Assembly (NCBI RefSeq): GCF_900100175.1
Contig: NZ_FNEM01000024.1
Location: 1-47,113 of the forward strand
DNA from: Ferrimonas sediminum
GTDB lineage: Bacteria > Pseudomonadota > Gammaproteobacteria > Enterobacterales > Shewanellaceae
Reading direction: 5' to 3'
DNA length: 47,113 bases
In this document: piece by piece, positions 1-8,171 of the stretch
Layout: every line of letters begins with the position of its first letter
Numbering within the stretch: position 1 is the first letter of the stretch
Notes under the pieces: model-generated
Database searches by the model: none
Told to the model about the DNA's origin: nothing
What the model saw: the letters and a program-made list of their open reading frames with translations, nothing else
Position numbers and translations under genes: made by a program

Positions 1-18
1 CAGGGCACAGAATCGAGT

Positions 19-94
19 GGGTCGTTAGCTCAGCTGGTAGAGCAGTTGGCTTTTAACCAATTGGTCGAAGGTTCGAATCCTTCACGACCCACCA
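19..94 (+). tRNA. tRNA-Lys (anticodon TTT)
   Basis: A complete cloverleaf can be drawn. The acceptor stem GGGTCGT (19-25) pairs with ACGACCC (84-90), followed by discriminator A and an encoded CCA (92-94). The anticodon stem 45-49/57-61 encloses the loop CTTTTAA with anticodon TTT at 52-54, and the T-loop GTTCGAATC is standard. The anticodon reads AAA/AAG, so this is tRNA-Lys. Confidence 0.97.
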
Positions 95-97
95 CCT

Positions 98-373
98 TCC
101 TTTGAAATACTTTCGAAATGCCCTCTAGGCCACCTGGCCGCCTTTGTGATATTCAGAACCTATGTCGTGCATCCCGGCTTTCCTGTTGTTGGTTTCCAAG
201 TCCGTTTTCCTGTTGCTACCTGATGGCACCAGAATGGGTGTGTCCCTGTTTGCCAAGGACGACCAATACGCTGTCCCGGCGTTCGTATGTTGGCTGGAGT
301 ACCTGGCTAAGGTGTCGGGGTTGACCGCGGCTTCTGCGCCACAGTAACGGGCGCAGAGGCGCCCCTTGGTCTA
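98..373. other. Intergenic region, no convincing gene
   Basis: Short open frames here lack a ribosome binding site and any recognisable protein character, so no gene is called. A GC-rich hairpin, GGGCGC-AGAG-GCGCCC at 349-364, lies just past the stop of the minus-strand outer-membrane gene. It has no T run on that side, so it is at best a weak terminator. Confidence 0.5.
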
Positions 374-1339
374 TCAGAAGCGGCGGCCAATGCCGATGAT
401 CAGGTGTTGCCAGTTCAAAAAGCCGTACTCGGCATACAGGCTCCAGTTATTGCCCCTGCCGAAATCGTAGTTCAGGCTTATGGCCAGGTTTTCGGTCTCC
501 TCCTTGGCCAGATCCAGATCAAAGCGCACCTCTTCCATGATTGGCGCCAGTTGCGGCACTCCGGAAAAGTTGTAGGATCCGGTAACCCGCTGATTCACGT
601 TCTGGTGATTATAGGCCAGGAACCAGGCCAATTTGTTGCTGCCGACGTCATAGCGCTGTCCCAGTCTCAGGGATGCGATGCGTGTCTTAATGATGCTGTC
701 TGTGGTGTTGGTTTTGGCTTTGACCAGCGCGCCTACCCCCATGACAACGAAAGGGTGCCACCCCTCGACCAGATCCACCTGGCCGGCCAGGACGGTGCCC
801 AAGCCGTAGTTGGTGGCGGTGTAGTCGATTGGGATCGGTAATACGATGCCGTCCGGAACATTGGGCAGACCCTCGACGTTGTCCAGTTTGGCCCGAATAT
901 CCTTGCTGCCTTCGGTGTGGCCAAACAGGGCATACACATTCCAGAATGGCAGAATCCAGGCATCGATTTTGAGCTGTACGCTGCGGTCATCGCCGTTGAT
1001 GCTGACGTCCTCGGCGGGAATGTAATAACTGTTGAAATTGCCGTCCGGTTCACAGCCTTTGAGGGTACAGCCGCCCAACAGGCCGCCATCCACCTGAACC
1101 GAGAAATCGTCCTTGGCAATGTAGTCGGCATTGATCTGATTGAAGAACAGGCTGACCCCAATGGGAGAGGGCAGCTCATGTCCCCTGGCCCGGGCTTGCT
1201 CACCCAGCAGCGGCAGCCGGCTCCAGTGGGCCGGTGTCAGCTGCTGATCGACGGTGGTCGCCAAAGGTTGTTCGGCGTGGGCCGCTGGCAGGCCAGTCAG
1301 CACAGCCAGGGCGGTTAAGTAACGGAATGTGGCTCTCAT
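374..1339 (-). CDS. Predicted outer-membrane beta-barrel protein
   Basis: A 321-residue exported protein. The first 22 residues form a signal peptide ending in AHA before EQ. The rest alternates hydrophobic and polar residues with aromatic girdles typical of an outer-membrane barrel, and the chain ends in GIGRRF with a C-terminal Phe, the usual BAM recognition signature. A short segment around residues 91-96 holds a Cys pair (GGCTLKGCEP) that could form a disulfide in a loop. The gene lies 32 bp downstream of another barrel gene on the same strand and is probably cotranscribed with it. Family and ligand are not recognised; the barrel assignment is inferred from sequence character. Confidence 0.75.
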   Translation of the reverse strand: MRATFRYLTALAVLTGLPAAHAEQPLATTVDQQLTPAHWSRLPLLGEQARARGHELPSPIGVSLFFNQINADYIAKDDFSVQVDGGLLGGCTLKGCEPDGNFNSYYIPAEDVSINGDDRSVQLKIDAWILPFWNVYALFGHTEGSKDIRAKLDNVEGLPNVPDGIVLPIPIDYTATNYGLGTVLAGQVDLVEGWHPFVVMGVGALVKAKTNTTDSIIKTRIASLRLGQRYDVGSNKLAWFLAYNHQNVNQRVTGSYNFSGVPQLAPIMEEVRFDLDLAKEETENLAISLNYDFGRGNNWSLYAEYGFLNWQHLIIGIGRRF

Positions 1340-1371
1340 GATTGCTCTTTATGGATGAAGGCTGACGAGCC

Positions 1372-2670
1372 TTAAAAGGCTTCGGTGAAGTTGAAATAGA
1401 AGCCGGTGTCGTTTTCACTGACACCGAGATCCACCCGCACATTCATTCTTGGCTGCATCTCGTATCGATAGCCGATGCCATAGCTGTACAGGGTGTCGTG
1501 ATAGAGGTCGCCGGTATGTTGGGCCACCGACCCCAGTCCGGCCCACAGCACCATGCCATGGTTGGTCAGCGATCCGTCGCGGTAGCGAAAGGTATGCCGG
1601 TACTCGGTGGTGTGTTCGACGGTACTGTTATCCCGGTACCGCCCCAGGTAGATGCCCCTCATTGAACGCATGCCGCCCAGTTGGGGCATGGCGTAGTAGG
1701 GAACGTCACCGCTGGACCATTGCAGGGCATTGTAAAAGGCCAGCACCCTGCCCTTGGCCAGTGGCCAGTAGTAGCGGTAGTCCAGCAGCCCTTTTTCAAA
1801 CTCCAGTTCGCTGCCAATGCCGTCTCTGTAGGCGAGCAGCTCCAGGTTGAGGTACTGGCCTCGCCACGCATTCACGGCCACATCGCGGCTGTCGTATTGC
1901 AAGGTGGCGCCGATGCCCACCGACAGGGGCTGTTGATAGTAGGCCTGGAAGTTGCTGTCGTCCCAGGCTGACTGAGGAATGCTTTGCTCGTCCGGTCGGT
2001 AGTAGTGGATGGCGAACGCCGGCCCCAGATACAGGTCGTCGGAGATTTGGTAGCTCAGGTTGGCGCGATAATCCAGGCTGGTGGCCTTCATCAGGGTCTG
2101 GTCACTGGCATCTTGCCGCTCGCCCGCCTGGTAGCCTACACCCCAGAAGTGGCTGCTTTGCACTCCGGCCCGAAGCTCTCCGGTGAACCGAATGCGGTTA
2201 TGATCAAAGAACAGGTTCTGTTTGGAGCGCACCGCAAATCCGGTGTCGCCTTCGCCCTGATTCACCAGGAAGAAGGCGCCAACGCTGGAGCGTTGTAATT
2301 CGGGCTCCAGGCGGTCGGTACTGAAAGAGTAGAGGCCGCCAATGGCCAGCAGGGTCCCCAGTTCGGGCGTATAGGCGGGGCCACCGACCAGTGACAACAT
2401 CGACAGCCCCTGATGCTCGATGTAGCGTTTGCGCTGCTGCTTCAGGTCGGTGAGTTGTTGCTCAAGGTGGCGGCGTTGGTCGCCACTGAGTTGGGATGAG
2501 TTGGCCAGGCGCTGCTCAAGTGCCTCGATGCCGGCATCCAGTTGAGTAAGCCCCTGTTCGGCGGCTTCGGTGCTGGGTTGCAACTCGGACAGCGGCGGCA
2601 TAGCAAAGTCACTGGCGGTTGCACAGTAAGCAAGTAACCCGCTAAAAAGTACAAACCCTTTTTTTTTCAA
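1372..2670 (-). CDS. Surface-antigen (Omp85-like) barrel protein without POTRA domains
   Basis: A 432-residue exported protein with a KKK-hydrophobic signal peptide likely cleaved after CATAS. Residues about 33-85 are Gln/Leu/Glu-rich and predicted coiled coil. From about residue 90 the sequence resembles the C-terminal barrel of the bacterial surface antigen (D15/Omp85) superfamily, with GGLYS, GGMRSMRG and RYRDNS motifs and a terminal Phe. Canonical Omp85 proteins carry N-terminal POTRA repeats; here a short coiled coil stands in their place. The only suitable start is a TTG at 2670 preceded by AGGT, followed at once by nine A residues (codons 2-4). It is transcribed with the downstream barrel gene. 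The substrate is unknown. Confidence 0.75.
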   Translation of the reverse strand: MKKKGFVLFSGLLAYCATASDFAMPPLSELQPSTEAAEQGLTQLDAGIEALEQRLANSSQLSGDQRRHLEQQLTDLKQQRKRYIEHQGLSMLSLVGGPAYTPELGTLLAIGGLYSFSTDRLEPELQRSSVGAFFLVNQGEGDTGFAVRSKQNLFFDHNRIRFTGELRAGVQSSHFWGVGYQAGERQDASDQTLMKATSLDYRANLSYQISDDLYLGPAFAIHYYRPDEQSIPQSAWDDSNFQAYYQQPLSVGIGATLQYDSRDVAVNAWRGQYLNLELLAYRDGIGSELEFEKGLLDYRYYWPLAKGRVLAFYNALQWSSGDVPYYAMPQLGGMRSMRGIYLGRYRDNSTVEHTTEYRHTFRYRDGSLTNHGMVLWAGLGSVAQHTGDLYHDTLYSYGIGYRYEMQPRMNVRVDLGVSENDTGFYFNFTEAF

Positions 2671-2835
2671 TGTAATACCTAAAGACGATCAATGCCGGCT
2701 GGTCTGATTGGGTCTCGCCGGGCCACAAAGCCGAACGTGCGCTCAGAGGGTGAATAGTGTTACCAGCGGGAAAGGATAGGGGCAGGGTGCTGAATCGGGT
2801 CTGAACCACCGGGCAGAGGGGCTGCCCGGCTTGAA

Positions 2836-3360
2836 TTACTTGGCGTTGTTCAGAGGCAACGAGGCAAATATCCGTTGCAGGGTTTTGTCGGTTTTTTGTT
2901 GCCGCTTTTCGGCGCTGTCTCTGTTGTTGATTTTGTAACGATCGATGCTTCGCCACACCTGTTTTTGGTCGTGATACATGTCTATGCGCAATTGTTGGTA
3001 ATCGGCTACTGGATCGGTGACTGGCACCGACACCGCGCCGCCGATGCTGCTATTGCCGCTACTGCGACCGCCACCGATGCCAATGGAAAAGCTACTGTCG
3101 TTGGCTTCGGTTTGTTGCCAAAGCGTCAGTTGCAGTTTGATGGCGCTGTCCGGGACCACGGACCAGCCCTGCTGCCTCAGCATTCGTTTTAAGGCGTCGT
3201 CGGCCCGACGGGCGTTCAGCGGGTCGTTGTTGTGCTGACTGGGCAGCAGACTGACCTGCTGTACGCTGGCGAAGTTAAATTCAGGATCATAATCGACGTC
3301 GCTGCGGCTGCCGGTACATCCTGCCAGTAGCAAGGCGATGAAGAGGGGGATGAGTTTCAC
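2836..3360 (-). CDS. DUF4136-family lipoprotein
   Basis: I start this gene at GTG 3360: an AAGGAG site lies 6 bases upstream, and the protein then begins with a lipoprotein signal peptide ending LLLAGC (lipobox, Cys about residue 15). An upstream ATG at 3420 would add 20 charged residues before the signal. The mature part contains DYDPEFNF near its N terminus, typical of DUF4136 envelope lipoproteins, then a conserved core and a Gly/Ser-rich segment (GIGGGRSSGNSSIGG). Function in the family is unknown; a periplasmic or outer-membrane location follows from the lipobox. It ends 165 bp before the POTRA-less barrel gene and may share its transcript. Confidence 0.8.
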   Translation of the reverse strand: MKLIPLFIALLLAGCTGSRSDVDYDPEFNFASVQQVSLLPSQHNNDPLNARRADDALKRMLRQQGWSVVPDSAIKLQLTLWQQTEANDSSFSIGIGGGRSSGNSSIGGAVSVPVTDPVADYQQLRIDMYHDQKQVWRSIDRYKINNRDSAEKRQQKTDKTLQRIFASLPLNNAK

Positions 3361-3416
3361 TGGGCGCTCCTTGATGCCACTCCTTTCTTTGTTGATAGCG
3401 CGACTCACCTGTTGTG

Positions 3417-3752
3417 TCAATGGTTTGCGGCCGGGTTGCGTTGAGGATTTGGTCGAAATTGAGCCACACTGGCTTGGTGTTGGTCGAGGGCGGCCGGATT
3501 CTGAAATGCGGTATTCAGCAACGCCAGCTTGTCGTGCATCATGTTGGACAGCTGCACCATGCTCTGGCAGGGGTTGCTGGCTCTGGTGATGGTGACGTCG
3601 ATGCGGTGCTGCAGAGCCCTGAGTTGGGGCTGGTTGTCGGCCTTGGCGTTGGCAATGGTCTGTTCGATGGCGTTGGTTCGCAAGGCCTCAAGAGCCTGAG
3701 GTTCCTCTTTGGCCATGCGCATCATCTCGTCAAAACTGGGTAGTGTGATCAT
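3417..3752 (-). CDS. DUF3135-family protein
   Basis: A 111-residue cytoplasmic protein with no signal or membrane segment. It starts at ATG 3752 behind a good AGGAGGT site. It is helical and Gln/Asn/Met-rich, with the MITLPSFDEMMRMAKE opening and the repeated HxLALLNTAF region seen in DUF3135 proteins of marine gammaproteobacteria; the family assignment is from memory. The stop lies 57 bp upstream of the DUF4136 lipoprotein start, so the two are probably one operon. The function is not known. Confidence 0.75.
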   Translation of the reverse strand: MITLPSFDEMMRMAKEEPQALEALRTNAIEQTIANAKADNQPQLRALQHRIDVTITRASNPCQSMVQLSNMMHDKLALLNTAFQNPAALDQHQASVAQFRPNPQRNPAANH

Positions 3753-3924
3753 GCCTTACCTCCTGCCACCGTGTCACGCCGTTGCCGCGGTGCCCGACTG
3801 TCGCTCAGTGAGGAGCGCCGCATGTGCGACTCTCAGCAGTAAATATTGACCCTGATCACAGTTTGGTCAAATGAGAAAGGGAATGAAATTGAGCACCTTG
3901 TCGGGGTGAGGGGGAGGAGGGCGA

Positions 3925-3950
3925 CCACACCGGCAAGCAATCCGGTGTGG
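3925..3950 (-). terminator. Hairpin between the HD-GYP gene and the DUF3135 gene
   Basis: CCACACCGG (3925-3933) and CCGGTGTGG (3942-3950) form a 9-bp perfect stem with an 8-base loop, 19 bp beyond the HD-GYP stop codon. No T run follows on the minus strand, so this is a possible but non-canonical terminator. Confidence 0.4.
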
Positions 3951-3968
3951 CGGTAAACGGAGCCGCTT

Positions 3969-5225
3969 TTAAGCCTGGCGGGTATCGTAGAAGTAGGACA
4001 TCCGCTCTTTGGGGCTCAGGTATTGGAACGCTTCCGGGGTCAGTGCCGATGCCAGAATGGAGCGTTCAATGGTCAGGCCCTGGCTGTCGATGGCAATGGC
4101 GGCGGCTTCCTGGCGTGGTACCGCCGGATCGTACACCAGCACCGACGGGTACAGCAGTTTGTGGGAGTTTACCGAGGTGACCAAACCAAATTGACCGCTG
4201 GAGAGCTGAACCACACTGCCCGGGGGATAGACCCCCATCATTTTGATGAATTGCTGAACATAGTGGTTGTTGAGTTTGGTCTTAAAGGACTTGTACAGCA
4301 GGCCCAGTACCGTGCCCGGGGGACGGGTCTTGGTCTTGTCCCGCGGATGGCACAGATCGTCGTAGGTGTTGACCACGGCAATCAGCTGAGCCAGCGGCTC
4401 GATCTCTTTTTCTTTCAGACCCTTGGGATAACCTGAGCCATCCAGAAATTCATGGTGCTGGCCAATCATGGCGGTGATGTCCCGGGGCAGGTGTCTTTGG
4501 TTGCGAAGTAACTCCTGGCCCAGCACCGTATGACGCTGCAGCTCTATCATTTCGGTGCGGCTAGGCTGTTTTTTCATGGTCAGGGATTTGGGCTGCAGCA
4601 GCTTGCCGCAATCGTGCAGCATCGCGCCCTGGCCCACGAGTATGATCTCCTCCTCACTCATTCCAACCTGTTTGGCCAGCATCATCGCCAGTACGGTGAC
4701 GTTGAGGGTGTGATAATTGGGGTCATCGGGGCGGATGTCGTCGTTCATCAGATGAAGCGTCACCTGGCTGCCGCCGCTGAGGCTGCTGGCCATCTCTTTA
4801 ACCAACTTGGAGCATTGCCCCAGGGCATCCATGGGCTTGAGAGTCAGCTTGTTATTGATGGCCCGCAGTTGGGCCAATGAATCGGCGTATTCCCGCTCGT
4901 GCTTTTTATACTCTTTGCGAAACTGCTTCAGCTCTTTGATGCCTTGCTGTTTTTGTGCCTGCATCTGTTGATTGATCTTATCCAGATCCGCTTTGGACTC
5001 GGCCAGATCAGGCAGTGCCGGCGAGCTCAGAATCTGGGTATCGCTGCGCTTCAGATCGACCATTACATGAGTCAAATTGAGTTTTTTAAGAAGCAGGATC
5101 TGCTGCTGGCTTTTGAGTTTAAAGCTGTTGAACATAAAGGGATGTTCACGCCAGGAGATCGGAAGTCGAATGTAGTTGCCAACCTGCAATTGGTCGACGG
5201 GTACTTTTCTGATAGAGCTGCTCAT
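3969..5225 (-). CDS. HD-GYP domain cyclic-di-GMP phosphodiesterase with N-terminal DUF3391
   Basis: A 418-residue cytoplasmic protein. Residues 5-65 match the DUF3391 domain usually found before HD-GYP domains (KVPVDQLQVGNYI). A Lys/Gln-rich coiled coil spans about 80-125. The HD-GYP catalytic core has H172, HDCGK at 204-208, HH at 257-258 and DGSGYP at 262-267, so the metal ligands and the GYP signature look intact. The expected reaction is hydrolysis of c-di-GMP to pGpG or GMP, lowering c-di-GMP and favouring motility over biofilm. The only plausible start, ATG 5225, directly abuts a 13-bp hairpin and has no Shine-Dalgarno sequence, which suggests unusual expression control. Confidence 0.9.
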   Translation of the reverse strand: MSSSIRKVPVDQLQVGNYIRLPISWREHPFMFNSFKLKSQQQILLLKKLNLTHVMVDLKRSDTQILSSPALPDLAESKADLDKINQQMQAQKQQGIKELKQFRKEYKKHEREYADSLAQLRAINNKLTLKPMDALGQCSKLVKEMASSLSGGSQVTLHLMNDDIRPDDPNYHTLNVTVLAMMLAKQVGMSEEEIILVGQGAMLHDCGKLLQPKSLTMKKQPSRTEMIELQRHTVLGQELLRNQRHLPRDITAMIGQHHEFLDGSGYPKGLKEKEIEPLAQLIAVVNTYDDLCHPRDKTKTRPPGTVLGLLYKSFKTKLNNHYVQQFIKMMGVYPPGSVVQLSSGQFGLVTSVNSHKLLYPSVLVYDPAVPRQEAAAIAIDSQGLTIERSILASALTPEAFQYLSPKERMSYFYDTRQA

Positions 5226-5258
5226 AAATGCCGGTAACTATTTCTGTTACCGGCATTT
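5226..5258 (-). terminator. Strong hairpin between the YccT-like gene and the HD-GYP start codon
   Basis: AAATGCCGGTAAC (5226-5238) pairs perfectly with GTTACCGGCATTT (5246-5258), a 13-bp stem with a 7-base loop and A/T ends that resemble a bidirectional Rho-independent terminator. It lies 22 bp past the YccT-like stop. The next base on the minus strand is the A of the HD-GYP ATG, so the structure is either a terminator or a control element for that gene. Confidence 0.65.
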
Positions 5259-5280
5259 TCCCGTAATCGATTTGGACTGT

Positions 5281-5706
5281 CTAGAACTGATTGCCTGCAG
5301 GCTGCATTTGGTTGAACAATTCAGTATGGGATTTCAGGGAGTGGTTCACACTCTGACGGGATTGATCCTGAAGTGTAAACTGCGGCTGGTTGGCCAGCAT
5401 CTTGCCCTCTTTGGCGGTCAGGGGAGTCGGCGCATTCAGGTAGTAGTCGCCACTGCCCTTGGCCTCGAATTGCAGTTGGTGCAGTTCAGAGCGGATAAAG
5501 GCGTGGCTGTCGGCATCGGCTTCAAACAGCACGTCGTATCGAACGGTGATCTGCTGAGGCCCCTTGGTCAGGGTGATGGTATCGACGTAGGCCGGTACAG
5601 GCTTGCCGTTGATGGCGATCACTCGAACGTTGTCGCCAAGGTGCAGCGTCTCTGCAGACAATGACAGAGAAAGAGTGGTGGCCGCGATTAACAGAAGTGC
5701 TTTCAT
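5281..5706 (-). CDS. YccT-like secreted protein (DUF2057 family)
   Basis: A 141-residue protein with a clear signal peptide (MKALLLIAATTLSLSLSAE, cleavage near residue 18). The mature part has the DUF2057/YccT pattern: NVRVIAINGKPV near the start and DTITLTKGPQQITVRYD in the middle. In E. coli the YccT protein has been described as a periplasmic inhibitor of curli formation; transferring that role here is inference. It lies directly upstream of a c-di-GMP phosphodiesterase on the same strand, so a joint link to surface attachment is possible but unproven. A strong hairpin follows the gene. Confidence 0.8.
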   Translation of the reverse strand: MKALLLIAATTLSLSLSAETLHLGDNVRVIAINGKPVPAYVDTITLTKGPQQITVRYDVLFEADADSHAFIRSELHQLQFEAKGSGDYYLNAPTPLTAKEGKMLANQPQFTLQDQSRQSVNHSLKSHTELFNQMQPAGNQF

Positions 5707-5790
5707 CTCATTTTCCTCGTTCTTTAGCGGAGTCTTAGAAACAGACCGGTAAAGTATGTGAGTAAGTTCACAAAAAAACGAGTTTTGTGG

Positions 5791-5824
5791 AAAAAAGCAT
5801 CGCCCGGCGTGGTGCCGGGCGATG
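5791..5824 (-). terminator. Rho-independent terminator of phoPQ
   Basis: CATCGCCCGGC (5798-5808) and GCCGGGCGATG (5814-5824) form an 11-bp stem with a 5-base loop. On the minus strand it is followed by C and then six T residues (5796-5791). It starts a few bases beyond the phoQ stop. Confidence 0.88.
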
Positions 5825-5830
5825 AGATGG

Positions 5831-7201
5831 CTAGCGGGAGGGTTCGAAATCGAGGCGGATCTGCGCGCCGCGCAGCTCAGACTCGTCGATGGTCATGGTG
5901 CCTTTGTAGCTCAATACGATGTCGTGCACCACCGCCAGACCGATCCCCTGGCCGGGGTTGCGGCGATCGGCGCGAACCCCGCGCTCCAGCACCGACTGCC
6001 TCATTTCAGGTTCGATGCCTGGACCATCGTCTTCAATGGCCATGCACAGCCCGCCTTCAACACCCACCCAGGCGCGAATGCGAACGGTACTGATGGCAAA
6101 GCGGTAAGCGTTTTCCAGCAGGTTGCCCAGCATCTCCATCAGGTCGTCCTGATTGCCGGGAAAACGGGCCAGACGGTCAATCTGCAACTCAACCTGAATC
6201 TGCTTCTCCTGATAGACTTTGCCAAGCATGCTGGTCAGCTGTTCCACCGTTGGCAGGATCTCGGCCTGTTCCCGGGTCAGACCCTGACGGCCGACCACTG
6301 CCCGTCGAAGCTGATATTGGATGATCTGATCCATCTGCCCGAGTTGCGACAGAATCTCCTGCTGACGACCACGCTCGGTCAGGTTGCGATCTTCCATTAT
6401 GGCATTGGTGGCCGCCAGTCGGGTTTTCAGGCTGTGGGCCAGATCTTTCATGGCGTGCTGGTAGGTTTGGCGTTGGTGCTTCTCCTGACCAATCAACTCA
6501 TTGAGCGCCTGGGTCACTTCGGTCAACTCGACCGGGTAGTCGGACGACAGTTGTTCGTTGTCGCCTTTTAAGATCCCCTTTACCTCCTGGGAAAGCCGTC
6601 GCAATGGCCTCAGGCCCCAGAATCCGGCGCCGACCAGCAGCAGTCCTGACAGGGGAATAAACAGGCCAACACGGAAATAGGTTTTTCGAGTACTCTCTGC
6701 CAGCTGTCTTTGAATGCGTTCGGCATCCCTGAGTACCAGCAGATCATAGGACTTTTGATTGATGCTCACCGGAAGCCTGACGATGGAATACAGGCGATCG
6801 TCGGCCAGCGTCAGCAGATAGGGCGGTGTGTGGGTTTTCTCCGCCTTCCGGACTCGGTTGCAGGTGTCCTGCAGGGCACGCTTCCTGGCTTCTTCCGATG
6901 AGGTGTAGTGATCCCGCAGGCCATTGACGCAGGTGATCAGCAGATAATCGCTTTTATGGGGGATGGACTGGTAGTCCTTAATGGGGTTGATACTCTGGGG
7001 TAACATCCCTTCCAGCCGCAGCTCGGCGGCGATCATCGGCAGGCGGGCGATGATGTCGTTGGTTTGATCGACGTAAAAGTCCTGCACTTTCTGCTGATTG
7101 ATCACTTCAGCCAGTGCCCAGGAGGCGAGGGCGATGATGGCCAGAGAGGTCATCATCAGCCGTCGTTGCAGCCGGGGTCGTTTGGAAAACAGGGCCTTCA
7201 T
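5831..7201 (-). CDS. phoQ: Sensor histidine kinase PhoQ
   Basis: An inner-membrane two-component kinase of about 456 residues. A membrane helix lies at 15-33, a periplasmic sensor domain at 34-175 and a second helix at 176-196. HAMP-like and dimerisation regions follow, with the H-box DLAHSLKTRLA (phospho-acceptor H256). The ATPase domain has the N box LLENAYRFA (N364), DDGPGI and GQGIGLAVV. I use the ATG at 7201, which overlaps the phoP stop as TAATG; an ATG at 7210 would add three residues. In enterobacteria PhoQ senses low Mg2+, acid and cationic peptides; the domain layout and phoP linkage support the name, but the ligand here is inferred. Confidence 0.88.
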   Translation of the reverse strand: MKALFSKRPRLQRRLMMTSLAIIALASWALAEVINQQKVQDFYVDQTNDIIARLPMIAAELRLEGMLPQSINPIKDYQSIPHKSDYLLITCVNGLRDHYTSSEEARKRALQDTCNRVRKAEKTHTPPYLLTLADDRLYSIVRLPVSINQKSYDLLVLRDAERIQRQLAESTRKTYFRVGLFIPLSGLLLVGAGFWGLRPLRRLSQEVKGILKGDNEQLSSDYPVELTEVTQALNELIGQEKHQRQTYQHAMKDLAHSLKTRLAATNAIMEDRNLTERGRQQEILSQLGQMDQIIQYQLRRAVVGRQGLTREQAEILPTVEQLTSMLGKVYQEKQIQVELQIDRLARFPGNQDDLMEMLGNLLENAYRFAISTVRIRAWVGVEGGLCMAIEDDGPGIEPEMRQSVLERGVRADRRNPGQGIGLAVVHDIVLSYKGTMTIDESELRGAQIRLDFEPSR

Positions 7202-7875
7202 TACCCGCATACCAGATTAAAGCGGTAGCCTTGCCCTCGAATAGTGACGATGGGATTGTCCAGACCGCCGAGGCTCAGCTTCTTTCTCAGTCGTGAGATC
7301 ATCACCTCGATGGTGTTGGGGTCGCCCTCTTTGTCCTGATACAGGATGTCCAGCAACCTCTGCTTGGAGATCACCTGCTGATGGTGGCGCATCAGGTATT
7401 CGAGAATCTGGTACTCGAACGCGGTCAGCTCCAGTTCGTCGCCGCCCATGGTGGCTTGCTTGGCACCCATGTCCAAAGACAGATGTTCGCACTCGATCAC
7501 CGGTTTCACGAAACCGGCGCTGCGGCGTACCAAGGCGTTGAGCCGGGCGATCAGTTCCTCAACCTGAAACGGTTTGACCAGATAGTCATCGGCACCGGCA
7601 TTGAGTCCGGCCACCTTGTCTTTCCAGTGATCCCGGGCGGTCAGAATCAGAATCGGCTGACGGAAATCGTTGTCTCTCAGGTGTTGAATCAGGTCGATAC
7701 CATCTTGATCCGGCAAACCCAGGTCCACCACGGCGATGTCCACCGGGTAGTTTTCCGCAAGGTAGCGTCCCTCACCGGCGGTTTCGGAAGCCATGACCTG
7801 GTTGCCCATTTCGGTCAGGCGAACCTTAAGGTGGTGGCGTAACAGGGCATCGTCTTCAATAACCAGTATTTTCAT
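7201..7875 (-). CDS. phoP: Response regulator PhoP (OmpR family)
   Basis: A 224-residue regulator. The receiver domain (1-115) has acidic residues E7-D8-D9, phospho-acceptor D51, T79 and K101. A winged-helix OmpR-type DNA-binding domain follows (about 125-222), with ITEF-like ELTAFEYQILEYL and the wing TIRGQGYRFNL. The start MKILVIEDDALLRHHL at 7875 is the natural one; an open frame extends 38 codons further upstream but has no family support. The gene is first in a phoPQ operon with a one-base overlap to phoQ. It is expected to activate envelope and Mg2+-response genes. The promoter lies in the 296-bp region shared with divergent yebG. Confidence 0.9.
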   Translation of the reverse strand: MKILVIEDDALLRHHLKVRLTEMGNQVMASETAGEGRYLAENYPVDIAVVDLGLPDQDGIDLIQHLRDNDFRQPILILTARDHWKDKVAGLNAGADDYLVKPFQVEELIARLNALVRRSAGFVKPVIECEHLSLDMGAKQATMGGDELELTAFEYQILEYLMRHHQQVISKQRLLDILYQDKEGDPNTIEVMISRLRKKLSLGGLDNPIVTIRGQGYRFNLVCG

Positions 7876-8110
7876 GTTGTCCTCAAATCGGTGATAAGGG
7901 CACGGCGCGCTCGTAATGTCCGGTTGAAAGCATAGTGCTGAAGCTCTGAATCTTTCCTGAACAATATCACATGCCTTGAAAACTAGCATAAATACTGAGG
8001 TTTAGGTCACATGAGTTGGACTCGCTGGCCAGTTGTACGCTGTCAGATTGCAGTTTCCGGCGGCGATAACCGCCTTTTTTTGATGACCATCAAATCGAAC
8101 CCGATAAAGC

Positions 8111-8126
8111 CTGTATTTATATACAG
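8111..8126 (+). promoter_or_regulatory. LexA box upstream of yebG
   Basis: CTGTATTTATATACAG is a full CTGT-N8-ACAG SOS operator with an AT-only centre. It lies 45 bp before the yebG start codon, and E. coli yebG is a known LexA-controlled gene. The promoter elements themselves are not distinct enough to place. Confidence 0.9.
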
Positions 8127-8171
8127 CCTTTAGGTAGACTGGCGCAAAGTTAATCGATTGGGGGAGCCGAA

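Noticed and set aside
118-347. Two overlapping frames just after the tRNA
   Set aside because: No ribosome binding site, no family character, and they compete for the same bases.
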